Shown here: positions 34,781-47,030 of the stretch, in pieces
Position numbering within the stretch: position 1 is the first letter of the stretch
How the letters are laid out: every line of letters starts with the position of its first letter
Program-made: the position numbers and the translations under genes
The notes under the pieces: model-generated
Databases searched by the model: none
Told to the model about the DNA's origin: nothing
Seen by the model: only the letters and a program-made list of their open reading frames with translations
Assembly (NCBI GenBank): GCA_950295325.1
Contig: OX485807.1
Coordinates: forward strand, 11,869,001-11,933,000
Direction of reading: 5' to 3'
DNA length: 64,000 nt
DNA from: Polytrichum commune
Taxonomy: Eukaryota; Streptophyta; Polytrichopsida; Polytrichales; Polytrichaceae

Positions 34781-35339
34781 TTTCCTACCTAGTTCTCAAA
34801 TGTAGCTGTATCAATCTTATACCGACTCCTTTAAGCACACAAATCAACTCTCAAGTTATGTTTTCCAAGAAAAGAGTTCACAGCCAATACCGAGAGGAAT
34901 TAAAGGAGCCAGCAAACTCCCTTTCCTAAATTTTAAGCTTGCTCAATGCTCAGTTTTCTTCAAATCCAAAGCTAAGCCTTCAGAATTCGATACACGTAAT
35001 ACAGAGCTTTGATGTCCTGCCTGTTGCAATGTTTCAGATAATTTAGTAGAGTCAAGGTCCAATCGGGATTTCGAGGCGTCTAAAATTGCACGAGTTCTGC
35101 AAATCTCGATTGGCTAAACGCCGACGCCGAGTTAAGATTTGGAATTTTAAAGAGAGGAAATAGTAACAACGAGCTTCCTCGATATCTCTGTTCCTCGTAG
35201 CTCAACACAGACTTTCCAATCTTGCCTTTTGCAAACCAGACTTCGAAGATTTTTACCCCTTGCCAGCTGCAGCTTCTTAGCTGAAACAGAACATCGTGCG
35301 CCACTTTCTCTTTCGTTAAGCTTTCGAGCACTCTCTCTA

Positions 35340-35779
35340 TTTTCAGTTTTCCTTTGAATCTCAAGTTCGCACCACCCAGCGACTCCCCTTAAAATTTGTT
35401 CCGCTCCGCCAATCTCAGGATTCGGACCTCACGAACCGAGCACACTTTGTGGAATGCTCTCTTTCCACGATTGCTATAACCAAATCGTTTTCCCTCCGTC
35501 GATGTCAGAATCCGGCACTAACGAACTCCTTACAGAGACTTCTATATAAATTTTCCCGCCACTGTTATATCCTCTCTCTTTTCAAGATTGCTATATAGCT
35601 ATCTAATTTTATCTGCTGAAAATTTCCGAACACTCTTTCAGAACTCCTTCCTCACCACCTCAAACTCGCACACTCCACCGACTCCTCTGCAAATCTACTT
35701 CCCTCCGTCTAAGTTATGTCAGTGTCCAGCACCAACGGACTCCTCACATAGACTTCCTAGAGGTTGTATTTCCATGCCA

Positions 35780-35819
<40 letters not shown>

Positions 35820-35940
35820 GTCCTCCTATCTCTCAACTCCAACACCAGACAGAGTCGCTGCCACCCGACCAGAATCTGGCACACAGACGGACTCCTCAAA
35901 AGAGACTTCTAAACAATGACGTATAATTTTCCCTTGTTTA
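35340..35940. repeat. Degenerate ~200-bp repeats in the ATL 5' flank
   Basis: The blocks at about 35500, 35718 and 35866 share 'cagaatccggcac', 'cgaactcct' and 'agagacttct' with variations; the first two are also preceded by 'ccctccgtc'. They lie 0.6-1.1 kb upstream of the minus-strand ATL start codon, so they are probably promoter sequence. Confidence 0.55.
35783..35816 (+). repeat. (CT)n microsatellite in the ATL promoter region
   Basis: About 34 bp of CT, or GA on the gene strand; pyrimidine or GAGA-type tracts are common in plant promoters. Confidence 0.9.
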
Positions 35941-36392
35941 CTATGTAGGATTCTTTTTCCTCTCTTTTTCTTTTCGATTTCCCTTTTCCTGTCTCTCGAC
36001 TCACTCCCACACCAGACGAGCAACGACGCTGCCACGCGACCGTGCCAAATTTGTGCGGCCCCGGACGACCGTGGCGAGGACTCAACACAAGCCTAGCCGG
36101 CCTCCAAACTGAGCTCACACTTTTGTAAGGACTTTTGACCTACTTCCACCCAGGCTCGCCGATCGAACAGGAAACTTCTGGAGGCAGTGCACTCCGTCAT
36201 CACTGCTACCTTAATGGCGTTGCCGATGCTCGCAATGGCGGAGCTGCGAAGGCCGTCGCGAAACAGCCCCCCCTGCTTCTCCTCCTCGGCCGCATCCATA
36301 CCCGGCCTGATACCCGGCCCCACACCAGGCCCCCACCCCCGGCTCTCAGGGCCCTTTTAAAATTTGGGAAATAACCCCCGCAGTCACGCCCC

Positions 36393-36427
36393 AGACGCCG
36401 CCGCCAGGTGGCGGCAGCGGCCCCAGT
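36393..36427. repeat. GC-rich hairpin block shared with 40842-40874
   Basis: GACGCCGCCGCCAGGTGGCG followed by GCAGC(G/A)GCCCCAGT occurs here and at 40842. The core GCCGCC/GGCGGC can fold. An upstream match (ccgcagt.ac) also agrees, so this is part of a longer dispersed repeat. Confidence 0.65.
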
Positions 36428-37123
36428 TCACAACGAGTGCCGACCTAGTTTCTTTTATAAGGTGAGGTCATATGGGATAGTACATGCCACTTCCTCATGG
36501 CTTGGGTGTCGCAACGTCTACGTATTCTCATCTCAAAGCCCAAGGCAACGGACTTTTGTCTTTGTGAAACGAAGCCCATTTAAGGTAGTCAGGTTTTAAA
36601 AGTGACACTTTAAAAAAAAATCATTTTTTCTTGGCAAGTTAGATAGTTTGGAAGATTTCCCCCAAATCCATAGATTAGTAAGTCTATACATAATAGATAA
36701 ACAGAATTTTAAAAGAATAAAAATCATATGCAACCTACAGAAATTCGTAGAGTTGTCGTAAGGAAAGAGCCTTTTACTCTTCACTAGGGGGGGGGTCTAT
36801 TGATGTTGGATTGCTAAATGAGAATCACCACAAAATCAGCCCTAATTCGGGTGAGGATCTTCTATTAAATGAAGGTGTTGTCCCCCTTTTGTGGATCACT
36901 CCTCACACCATCTCGATGAGCGGGTAGATTCTTGATTAGTCATTGTGATCAGCCAAAGTTGGAGCTCTTGTGAAAGTGTTCTTGCATCCTTCCGGCACCG
37001 CTATTATGAATGGATGAAGTGGTGCTATTTTATACCTAATGCCACATATGATTAATCGCTTTTAACGATGACTTACTCGATGACACCATTGCACTCACTT
37101 GTTGACAACTTAAGGATTAAAAC

Positions 37124-37867
37124 CAGGGTTGTCTATTGTGTCGTGACGGAGGCTAATCCCGACATAATGTCGTGGCGTCATGGCACATATCTGTCACGAC
37201 ATTATGCCGGATGCCGTCTTTATCCTGACGAACTTGAATTTTACCGTATTTTTTGTGTAATTACATTACCCCAATCAAGACACGTAGGATTTATGATGTC
37301 CACATATGGTGCCATGTCAGCAAAGTAGAGGTAAAGTGGGAAAAAAATTACTAGCGCCCGTCCCCCCCCGTTCCCCCCGTTCCCCCCGTTCCCCCCGCTC
37401 CCTACGTTCCCCTCCCCCATCCGGCACCCCATCCGCCCCCCCCCCCCCCCCCAATCCGAACCCCAATCCGTACCCCATCCGTACCCCATCCGGCCTCCAT
37501 CCAGTACCCCATCCGGCCCTCCATCCGGCATTCCCCCGTCCGCATCCGTTCCCGTCCCCGTCCGCTCCGTTCCCCTCCCCCCCCCCCACACACCCTCATT
37601 TGTCATATTTTACTACTTTGATTTTAACAGAATGATAAACACAAAGGCAAAATGATTTACCTGGCAAGGGAAATATGCACATCCACGTTGGATTTTTCTG
37701 CCACATTAGATGCCACCTTGGCAAGAAGGTAAGTATTTTACCCACCCTACTAGCTTCCCCTAGTATGACCCTACGTGGACCCTATTATGTCGTGACGGAG
37801 GGGTCCGCCCCGACACGACACGTCATGACGTCATGACGGTGGCAGGACGTCGCGATAGACAACCCTG
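37124..37867. mobile_element. Non-autonomous hAT element, 744 bp, 8-bp TSD ATTAAAAC
   Basis: The TIR CAGGGTTGTCTAT is at both ends and the perfect TSD ATTAAAAC at 37116-37123 and 37868-37875; the CAGGG terminus plus an 8-bp duplication is classical hAT. Subterminal palindromes (CGTGACGGAGG; CGACATAATGTCGTG) flank a C-rich core. The core (37362-37590) consists of repeated 'ccccccgtt' and 'ccccatccgta' units and a run of 17 C. No transposase. Confidence 0.85.
37362..37590 (-). repeat. C-rich simple-repeat array with G-quadruplex potential on the minus strand
   Basis: Consecutive runs of 8, 6, 6 and 6 C separated by 'gtt', then a 17-C run (37436-37452) and 'ccccatccgta' units. The minus strand therefore has at least four adjacent G6+ runs with 3-nt loops, a strong predicted G-quadruplex. 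Confidence 0.85.
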
Positions 37868-37875
37868 ATTAAAAC

Positions 37876-40640
37876 TAGGTGTCACCAAACGGAAGGTATT
37901 ACTTTAAGGCCTCAATACCTTATGTGGTTCTAAGAATATCACTTGATGTAAGATGGCCCCTTGTCTAAGGGCTCTGATTCTTATCATGACTTAATCTGGA
38001 CTAATAGGTTGTTGGCTTTGACTTATTTGACATATGAGGATTCTTTGACCTATTAATTATGGTTTTGGTTACCCATCACTAGCATGCTTCAAGTCTTAAT
38101 AAGGACAACCATGAGCTCTTCCAGTCCCAACCACCTAGCCACACAAGGGACTTCATAAATTTTAGATCTAACTCCTGGATTCTTCACTTTGATTTATTAT
38201 TGAATCTCTCTCGGTCTCCTACCTTTAGAGCGTTAATGAATCTCTCCAAGTCTTCTAGTTTTTAATTATTACCAAAATTCTCTTAGTCTTTTAACTCTCT
38301 CCTTTAAATCTCCTTTAAGTATTAGACCTCTCTCTCTCTTAGTTTCTTGACTTAGGATCATTATTGGATCTCTCTTAGTTTCCATATTTTGAAGCACATG
38401 ACTTTATTACCATCCTTAGGATACTTTGAGGGGGTACAAGTAATATTCATAAGACAAGATAATATGATATTCAAACCACTACGTGAATATTGTTTCATCC
38501 AATTTTCGGAAGCCTTTGTTATGTTAAAGCCCTTTAATTTTTTACCTTTCAGCAATGAACGACACCTTACCTTTAGACTTGCCTATAAATTGTAAGACTA
38601 TTGATAGTAGCCCCTCCCCCCCCCCCCCCCCCGCAACAAACATACACTTTTAGCTTTGCACTCACTTCTCGGATGGAATCAAAGACGCAATTAGTGCAAC
38701 ATGATTAATAAATCCAACTTATGCACATCATTAGCCATTTCCGTCAAAAGAAATTGGATGTTTTATTCATTGTCAAAGTAATCATATAGGTCCTAGGGGG
38801 CTGTAATTATGTTGACTTTTAAACATGTGTCTTTTTGGTGTATGTTCTTAGACTCACACCTAACCACACACCACTCAAATATAGGTGTTTGTTTAAGATG
38901 AGTAATTGGAGTGAGGCATGCTTACCTTGGCATTGTGCATCTTGTTCTATCATCCCATACAAGGTTTGTGGTCCCATTTCAACCCACAAACAATTTCCAT
39001 TGTTGGAGAACACCTCGTTCATTCATTACTTGTGTATCGAGCAAACAGTTATTTCAAAATTTTAAGGCCAAGTTGAGATGCAAAAGTTACAGGAGGTCAA
39101 ATGAAACATTTTCATTTTCCTCAATTGATCTCATCAACCCTACCAACCTTAAATCACCAAACCTAGAGTGATGTTTGTATCCAACTTCACTACGACATTT
39201 TTTTCTGTGTGTATGTTCATATCTACAAAAAAAATTATCTACCACTCAAAATAGGTGTCTATTCAAATATCCACTTTGATATTAGTTGGTCCCAGTTGGG
39301 TTATACTACAAAAGATTTTAATAAAGTGTGCAAGGTTGTATAGTTGATAGCATGGAATGTAATGATAGATTGAGAATGTTAGGTGGATACCCACATTAGT
39401 AGTTAAAACAATATGATACCATCGGGTGTGCATATTTTATGCCAAATGGACGATAATGGTCCTAGTCTATGCCAAGTGTTGACCCAGTGATGTGAGTTTT
39501 GTGTGATGAAACGTTGCAAATATCAAGTGGATATCAACAACAAAGATTAAACAACTATAATATCCAACATGCATTGATACTAAATTTATCTACATGATGT
39601 CCTTGAATCCCTAGTCATCTGGTATCATGGACAGATCATGTACTTCTCCCTTGTTATTTGCATATATGACATTGCAAAATTCCATGGTATCACCTATACT
39701 ACAAACCTTGGACATTTTATGATTATTTAGATATCATAACCCATCATATATCGAATATTAAAATTTCTTAAATGCCCTTACATGTTGGTATATGAAACAA
39801 AAACACCCGCACAACACTACTACACCCATTATATTTGGTTACTTGTGTCGTTCAAATTGGTGTGACATATTGATTTGCAAATAGATTTATGTGTTCATAT
39901 TGGCTGGTGTGGTTTGCATAACTTGTCATGTAATAACAAGTGTCCTAACATAGATGTGCTTACTTTGGTTACTTCTTTTGATAAGTAAGGATTTAGGTGT
40001 GAATCCAAGAGCAAACACCAAAAAAGACATGTTCAAAAGAGACTGGACTACGTGCTCAAAACGTGTTAGTCTTTCTAAGCTCAATGGTTAATGCAATATG
40101 GGAGGGGAGAATATATGATAATTTAATGAGCATGAGAATACTTCACGTTGGCAATGATTATGTGTTTGTATGATCTCTGAAAATTATGAGGAAAATGACT
40201 CTAACCTCGTTTTGGATTTGCTAACCATCTCGTACTATTGTAATTGTGTGTTTTGTGTTCTAGGAGAGTGGGCTAGTCCAAAAAGGGCAACCGATAAGAA
40301 CCCCATTCGACTTTACAATCACCTTCCTTGGCACACCCTCAGCTCCGTAATGTCACCCCTCCCTCTCTTATATCCCAGAACCTTCGGGACAAATATGTTG
40401 AGTTTACATCCCTCTCCTTGTTGTCACATCTCCTTCTCATATACCACCGGTTTCGACACCAAAATAAACTACCAAAGAATTCAAACCACAAACTCACACG
40501 CACCATGCCATCATCATCGTCACGATTGCAACGTTGACTTTGTGTTATTCTATAATGTCACATGCTCCACTAATTCTCTATTGTATCATGCATATGTGGT
40601 AACTTTGCAGGCCTCCTTAACATCACGTGCACTTTGGTTG
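37876..40640. other. Gene-free, repeat-derived stretch
   Basis: Degenerate 'tgaatctctct..gtctcct' repeats at 38190-38390, a 17-C run at 38616-38632, a family-A copy at 38775-38935 and a reverse one near 39990-40130. The open frame 40170-40652 has no recognisable domain and biased His/Ser composition. Confidence 0.45.
38775..38935 (+). repeat. Dispersed repeat family A copy
   Basis: It contains tttttggtgtatgttcttag, cctaaccacacaccactcaa and atataggtgtttgtttaaga, the clearest example of the family's 3' part. Confidence 0.7.
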
Positions 40641-40759
40641 TCACGGGCGTGAGTGATATTAGGGAGGTTGGGGTGTATTGCAAGATCATTTATGTGGGCC
40701 GATGAGGGTTAAAAAATTACTGTGGGCCACACTAATTCCCTGGTATTGTGTCCCTGGTA

Positions 40760-41035
40760 TAGCATCAACCAACGGTTGCATACCCGGCGGCTGGGCCCCT
40801 TGGGAGGGAAGGTACCTCCGCAGTGACTGGCCGCTCGATCGGACGCCGCCGCCAGGTGGCGGCAGCAGCCCCAGTAGTCTGCGCCGGGTTCCGGCCCCAC
40901 GAGCGCCGCCACGTGGCCAGCGGCCCTCTTCAGATTGTGGGCAATTGCCATTGCGTCCTGCTGACTCAGCTCCTGGCGCAGGGGTGCGGGGGGGGATGAC
41001 CTGGCAGTCAGTCAGGATTGAATTGAAGGATTAAA
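40760..41035. other. GC-rich island without a recognised gene
   Basis: Strongly GC-rich against its surroundings, including the 40842-40874 block. The open frame 40678-41034 is Arg/Pro-rich with no domain, probably composition-driven. Confidence 0.4.
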
Positions 41036-41606
41036 AAGAAAGGAAGAGACAGAATAAAAGGGACCTGAAGAACTGCATCAGATAACCCTGCGGATTGTAT
41101 TTTTTTATTTTTTTATTTTTAAAACTTTGTTTTAAAAAAAAATTAACTGTCTTCAAAACATCCTGCATGTCCCCCGATACATGACACCAGTCTAATTAAC
41201 AGGGGCTGGAGACTGCCCGCCAGGAAAAAATAGTTTATAAACCAACTTCTGAGTTGAGAGTGGAAGGAATTTTCTAATGGGTCCGAGTTGTGGGCCTGCC
41301 ACGTGTCTGTTTCTCATGCACTCTCGGAGACAAGTGGCTTAGAATATATATATGTATATGCATTCTTAAGGTTATTCGGACAACCGACATGTTGGTGTTC
41401 TTTTAAGATAGGATTGAAGTTGTGTCATCTTATGTGATTCTATGAAGCCGTTCCTTATATAGAGGCCCATCTCGGCGCACCCCATTTACCAATCGTATTT
41501 GTCCAATCAACTCATACATATATGGAAACGGAAACATTCGGAGATCGATGAGTTGGACTCGTATAAATGACGTAGCATAACATTATTCATATCCACAATA
41601 GTTTTA

Positions 41607-41691
41607 TGTGGGACTGACAGTATTATATGGAATATTCCTCACATTCAGACTGAATGTGGGGAGTATTCCACATAATATTGTCAGTCTCACA
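41607..41691. repeat. Large near-perfect palindrome, 42-bp arms with a 1-nt spacer
   Basis: The arms 41607-41648 and 41650-41691 pair around a single A at 41649 (CATTCAG A CTGAATG at the centre). Only five positions fail Watson-Crick pairing, and four of those are G-T pairs. No TSD was found. Confidence 0.85.
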
Positions 41692-42359
41692 GAACATTGC
41701 TATGGATCTTAATAATGTTATGAGGTCGTTCAAGTACATCTATTATGTATCTTATCACCGTATGCTCATATCATACAAGGTTGTGTTTAGGATAGTTCAA
41801 TTCCATGCAAGTTCAGTTAGAATTTGACTTATTTGAACTTTGGGAACTCTTGCGAAGTGTCGCGTAGGTCCTAGAAGCCTTCCCTGGTTTGGTTGGTATG
41901 GTCACGAGAACATATACATGTTTTGTTACAAACTGATAACCAACAGGAGGAGAGTGGATGATGAGCCATAGGAGCGGGTGAGTCATCCATCGACTTGAAC
42001 TAGGTCTCAGTCATAATCGATGAGCTCATGGGCAGATGTTGAGAATTATGAACAATATTGTGCCTCCATGGATGAAAATGGCCACGAGAGCTAATACTCC
42101 TTCTGCTCTTGGATGAGTGCTCAACTAAGATATTTTGATTATTATTCAGTTCGCTTTTCGTGTTTTCCAACTACTACTGATTAGATGCACACAACAAAAC
42201 TTTTGTTGCATTAGCGTTAACTACAATAAAACATCGACAAACATCATACTGACATTTGAATTTCCCCTTCCTTTAGTTATTATGCATGTTTGTTGATTCC
42301 TTAACTACAAACATAAATCCTCCCAATTGTATGCACTATTGCGTGTGACGCCTTTTAAT

Positions 42360-42500
42360 CATTATTGAAGGCATAGTCCACCCCTTTTAATCACGTGTCT
42401 TTTACGGTGTAGGTGCTTTGATCCTCACTTAACCTCACACTAATCAAATCATAAGCATCCGATTAAGAAAAGTAACCAAAATAACACCCACTTGCCTTCC
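42360..42500 (+). repeat. Dispersed repeat family A, degenerate copy
   Basis: 'ccccttttaatcacgtgtct', 'cctcacactaatcaaat' and 'aagaaaagtaacc' correspond to family-A landmarks. Confidence 0.5.
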
Positions 42501-42846
42501 GGTTCAAGATGGATTCCAGAAAAAGTACTCTAACACGGACCTTGGCCACCTCAGCACCACAAGTCTAGTCATCGTCCAACGAGGTCCATAATCGTTAAGC
42601 TTCTAAAATAATCCATTTCAGAATCTTGGTCATTGACCCCGGGCCACTCAGCTTTTTAGCACATGAAACAACTTCATTCAATTCACCCACTCACTAATTA
42701 ACTTACAACACTGAAGGGAATCTGCTTGTCCACTTGTCATGGTGACACGTGGCACGTTCTAATTGGACGATTGCAATTCTCCCTAGGCACACACACATTC
42801 TTTGTGGATGCCAATGAATCTTGAAGGTTCCGAGCATCGGAAGTTA

Positions 42847-42859
42847 GGGGGGGGGGGGG
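42847..42859 (+). repeat. 13-bp poly-G tract
   Basis: Uninterrupted G run; similar poly-C runs occur at 37436, 38616 and 47098. Confidence 0.9.
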
Positions 42860-43189
42860 TTAAAGGGGAATGTTGAGGTGGCGGGCTTCAAGCCAAACAC
42901 CTATATATATATATAATTTTTTTGTGATTGATTTAAGTGTGGGATTAGGCTTAGTTTACTTCCACAATCTAAGCCATGAGGTGCATGGGAGATATATATG
43001 TATCGTAGATGGAACTTAATGAGAGCCGGGAAGAAACAGCTCGAAAGTCGAAGTTATATATCACACATGGCAGCCTAGGAGCCCGACTCGAGATTTATTC
43101 TAAGTTAAGGCTCATGGAACACAAAGTCCGGGACTTCAGTTCCTATTTTTAACTTAGGCCTTCAGAAAAGGCTCTCAACCTGACCAGAT

Positions 43190-43425
43190 GAGGGCCGCTT
43201 TCACACACGAACCCGTGACCATGGAATTGGGAAGTGCCCAAAGGCCGTCCCAAGGCACTTCCCAAATCCATGTAGTGTAGTCACGGGCCCTCAAGTGTAG
43301 TGTGAGGTCATATGTGACTCGGCCCTTAGCCAAATGCTATTCCAATGAACTTCGATTCATGCAGGATCCTCACACATGGTAAAGGTAGAATAAATCAATG
43401 GTTGTGAGGTTTCGGAGTGCCTTGT
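43190..43425 (+). repeat. Dispersed repeat family B, truncated copy
   Basis: It starts gggccgctttcacacacgaa and follows the 11169-11658 copy to 'gaggtttcggagtgcc', where similarity stops; the right half is missing. Confidence 0.75.
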
Positions 43426-44580
43426 TTTCTTCTCCACTTTTGTTGTCTTCGTTTTTAAATACTCCCATTTCACATCGGGATTTCATATTGTAGGTTTTTT
43501 TCCTCTTCTAATGAAGGCATGTGGCCACGGGGAGGTCACCTAGCTATATACTTTTGTCAACCAGATGCGGTTGGGGGGTATTTAAAGATGAGTTATTTAT
43601 CTAAATTTCTTCAATAATCGGCACCTTATTAGTAGATAAAATGATGCTTTGAGGTATTTTTCAAGATACTATAGGTAAATATAATGTAAACCACGAATTT
43701 ATTTTATAAACTCAACTTTATTTGTAAACCGTACCATTTATCAAAATCTTGGAATATTGACATAAATTGACGTTAATCCGAAACATTAATGGAACTCTCA
43801 AATAATAACAATTGTGCTCAATGCCTAAAGTGTTGCAATTTGGTGTGATTACCTTCGAAAACTAGAACAAAAGGAAGAAAATTAGACGGTTTTTGCATTT
43901 GAATAATGTGTTCAAAAATACAATTGAATGAACCTACAATATGAGTAAGATATCCAACATTATTGTATGCAAAGAATCAAACGCCCAACAACATTGTCTA
44001 CAAGGGCCACGTGTTCAAGCTTGATCAACAACAATGCAATTCTTACAACTATGGTTTCCCCACAAATTCATTTAAGCTCTTAGCATCTACCAGATCAAGC
44101 AAATAAATCTTCCTAATTGGATCATACTCCATTGTCACATTTGACATAATTGCAATTGCATGTACCCACTTACAATTTATTTAGTCATAGTGGAATTTGA
44201 GATGTCTTGGAGCAGGTGGAAAATAAAACATCATGAGTTCAAAGGTTGGCATGGCAACTCCCTTTTCGTATGTAGCTTCTTGTATTTTTTGGAGGTCAAC
44301 AGGCTGCATGTACAATTCTCATTTCATGCCAAGGTTCCTCCACATCATTTGAACCCGCCCAATCCACCACGTACCATTGTTAGCTCCTTGGAAAATTGAG
44401 GTTGGGTGTTGTTCTTGGAAGGTCTCCCTCTTTTTCATTTTTAGCACCTTTAACTACTAAAGAAATTCAGGTTGAATTTATGGACACAAAAAAGACGCCC
44501 ACATCACATCCCAATCCAACCAACATGGAAGTGGGCAAGGGGGAGGTGTTGATGTGGTCGTCAATGTTATTGAAGTAGAT
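43426..44580. other. Gene-free stretch
   Basis: AT-rich. Short frames at 44160-44399 and 44396-44578 show no domain. Confidence 0.4.
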
Positions 44581-44586
44581 TGAATT

Positions 44587-44945
44587 TTTTAACTCGCGTA
44601 AGCCTGTCCTTAGACAAAAACGGGTTGGCATTAAGATGAAAAATCAAAGTGGCCTTGAAAATTTGATGTTTGTCATACTCCACCATCGGCATACCTTTCA
44701 CGATTGTAGTACTAGATTCTCCAGACATTTCCTCACAATCCAACATATTTTAAATAACATGTCATGTTTCATCCTCAATAATGGGTAAAGGAAGCACGAT
44801 CTCCTTCACGACTTTGTCCTCCATAATGCCCTCAAGGTTTCCATTCCCTTCATTCATTTCAACCCTCAAAACTTCAGCATCACCATCATCCACCGATGTA
44901 GGTATTGCTTGGATTGTACGCCAAATGAGCTAGATTGGCTCTTTC
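44587..44945 (-). pseudogene. Coding relic, possibly retroelement ORF
   Basis: The minus strand reads, with two stops, EDKVVKEIVLPLPIIEDET* then IVKGMPMVEYDKHQIFKATL and NPFLSKDRLTRVK. This is clearly protein-like and resembles the N-terminal part of plant LINE-encoded proteins as I remember them, but I cannot name the domain. It is degraded and has no clear ends. Confidence 0.35.
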
Positions 44946-45108
44946 TACGGTCCACGGAGTGTGAAACCATGCTTGCTCTGAAGAGGGGGATGCGACTTGT
45001 GGTATCTCAAACTTCGTTAGCCTTGTGTTGAACCTACATATTTGCTTGCAAGATCCAAAGTCAGGTCACATAAAACCCCTTCACAATCCAAAACACATCC
45101 TCCAATAA

Positions 45109-45606
45109 CACTACACTTCCTCCAAAGCACACACAAGACTTAGGGTTTGTGACCATTGTACTTCAAGCGCTCTCATTGGTGGGAGAGGCAGAGCCAATCT
45201 AAATTTGCTTCACTTTATGCTTGAGGGACCGATGGAGTAAGTGAATGCAAGATTAATGTAAAGTCTACATGGATTTCTACATGGATCATGTTTCATGGTC
45301 ACTTGGATTATTATTTTCAAAATCTACCTCTTGGAGGCAAGCCTAACACAAAAATTGGAGACCATGGCACTATGAGATCTCACAATTGTTGATTTATTGT
45401 ACTTTATCATGTGTGAGGACCCCACATGAATAGAAATTCCTTGAAATAGCATTTGGTTGAGGGACCGGTCACATATGATTTCACACCACACTTGAGGGCA
45501 TGTGACCACACTACATGATTTTGGAAGTGTCTTGGGACAACCTTAGGACATTTCTTTTGGGCTCTCACAATTTCATGGTCACAACTCTTGGATGGTGTGT
45601 GAAGTG
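45109..45606 (-). repeat. Dispersed repeat family B, reverse, near full-length copy
   Basis: Reverse complement of the 11169 copy: the + strand ends gtgtgtgaagtggccc near 45606 and begins at a degenerate 'cttcctccaaagcacacaca'. It includes the internal ends 'cttgagggaccgatggagta' and 'ctcacaatttcatggtcaca'. Confidence 0.7.
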
Positions 45607-46209
45607 GCCCTAAACCATGATATCTAATGCCAACTTTTTAATTGGATGATTTTAGTCAATTGAGGCAATTTCTCGTCCAATCCAAATACATTCACTGAAC
45701 CTCACATAAATCATTTGCTCATCCAAATATTACATACCCTACTTTATCAATAAAATTTAAATACCACCTATGTTTTTTACCTACACTACTTTAGATATAA
45801 TATTGTATGGGTCATTTTACCCAGGCTACATAGTAATTCCAAAATTTGTTTATTTTTGTCTCTATTGAATTAAAAGTACCTTATATTTTTTTCTCACGTG
45901 GTTTAATACAATTTCAACAGTGACCTCCCCGTGCATGTGGCCCTATTGTGGACATTTCCAACTCCACCTACAAGTTTGGCCATTGGATAAATTAGTTCAC
46001 CTAAATAGCGATTATGAGTTTCACGACTTCCGTCAATTCAAGGTTCAGTATTGAAGTTGAGATCACTACAAGAGAAACAAGGGTTTTTAATACAGTGTTT
46101 TAGCATGCATGTGCTAATTGGACCAACACTTCATGAAAAAAAGGAAATCGACATGTTTCTAGTATAAGTGTTGGAAAATAGTCATTGTGGACACATTGAC
46201 GCCCCGATG

Positions 46210-46245
46210 TTGTTTATAGGACGACTCACATCGTCCTATAAACAA
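46210..46245. repeat. Perfect 15-bp hairpin
   Basis: TTGTTTATAGGACGA at 46210-46224 and its exact complement at 46231-46245, with a 6-nt loop. Confidence 0.85.
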
Positions 46246-46319
46246 TCAAACAATTTGCCCAATAGATTGTGTGAATTATGGTCGGTAATTTCTAGGGCAT
46301 ATGTGGAAAATCATGTACA

Positions 46320-46980
46320 CAGTAAATAATAGACAATTTCTAGTATATAATAAATAAAAGTCCTTTAATAGTAAAATAACACACATTAAATAGTAAATAA
46401 GAATAGCACACCATTAATAGAATTAATATAAAAATAATATCATACCATAAATAGTAAATAATATACTATATACAGTAGATAAGAATAACATACTGGAGGT
46501 AATGAATAATATACTATATAAAGTAGATAATAATAAAATATTATAAATAATAAACAGAATACCATTAATAGTACGAACATACTATAAATAGTAAATATTA
46601 TACTATATACAATAGATAATAATAACATACTGAAAATAATATTAAATATTAAATATTAAACATCAGACCATTAATAGTAATAATATACTATAAATATTAA
46701 ATATTAAATATCATACCATAAAAAGTAAATAGTATACTATATACAATAGATAATAAGAACATACTGAAAATAATATATAAAATAATAAAATACTATAAAC
46801 TATAAACAGTAAATAACAGGCTAAAAATAGCAAATACGAGACACTTAATAATAAATAATAGGCAGTATATAACAAATACTGGATAATAAATTATAAGTAG
46901 TAAATAATAGATAGTACATGATATATGCCGTATATAGTTGATATTATATTGTATACAATAAATAAAAAATAAAGAGTAAC
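46320..46980. repeat. AT-rich satellite-like tandem array, ~135-bp period
   Basis: Variants of 'ataaatagtaaataatatac' followed by 'tatatacartagataataa' and 'acatactg' recur at about 46445, 46582 and 46716 (steps of 137 and 134 bp). Shorter 'agtaaata' sub-repeats extend to both sides. The long minus-strand Tyr/Ile/Leu frames are composition artefacts. Confidence 0.7.
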
Positions 46981-47030
46981 TTGGGGCCTCTATATACAAA
47001 TGTTTTAAATACTTCTAATATATCATCCGC

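Noticed and set aside
37241-37635. Long Pro/Arg- or Gly-rich open frames on both strands
   Set aside because: They are translations of the C-rich simple repeat inside the hAT element; composition alone keeps them open.
40170-40652. 160-codon frame as a gene
   Set aside because: No domain, odd composition, and its start overlaps repeat-derived sequence.
41607-41691. microRNA precursor
   Set aside because: The spacer between the arms is a single nucleotide, so no normal terminal loop can form.
46440-46999. Tyr/Ile/Leu-rich minus-strand frames resembling membrane peptides
   Set aside because: Produced by the AT-rich tandem array; no domain and no start context.
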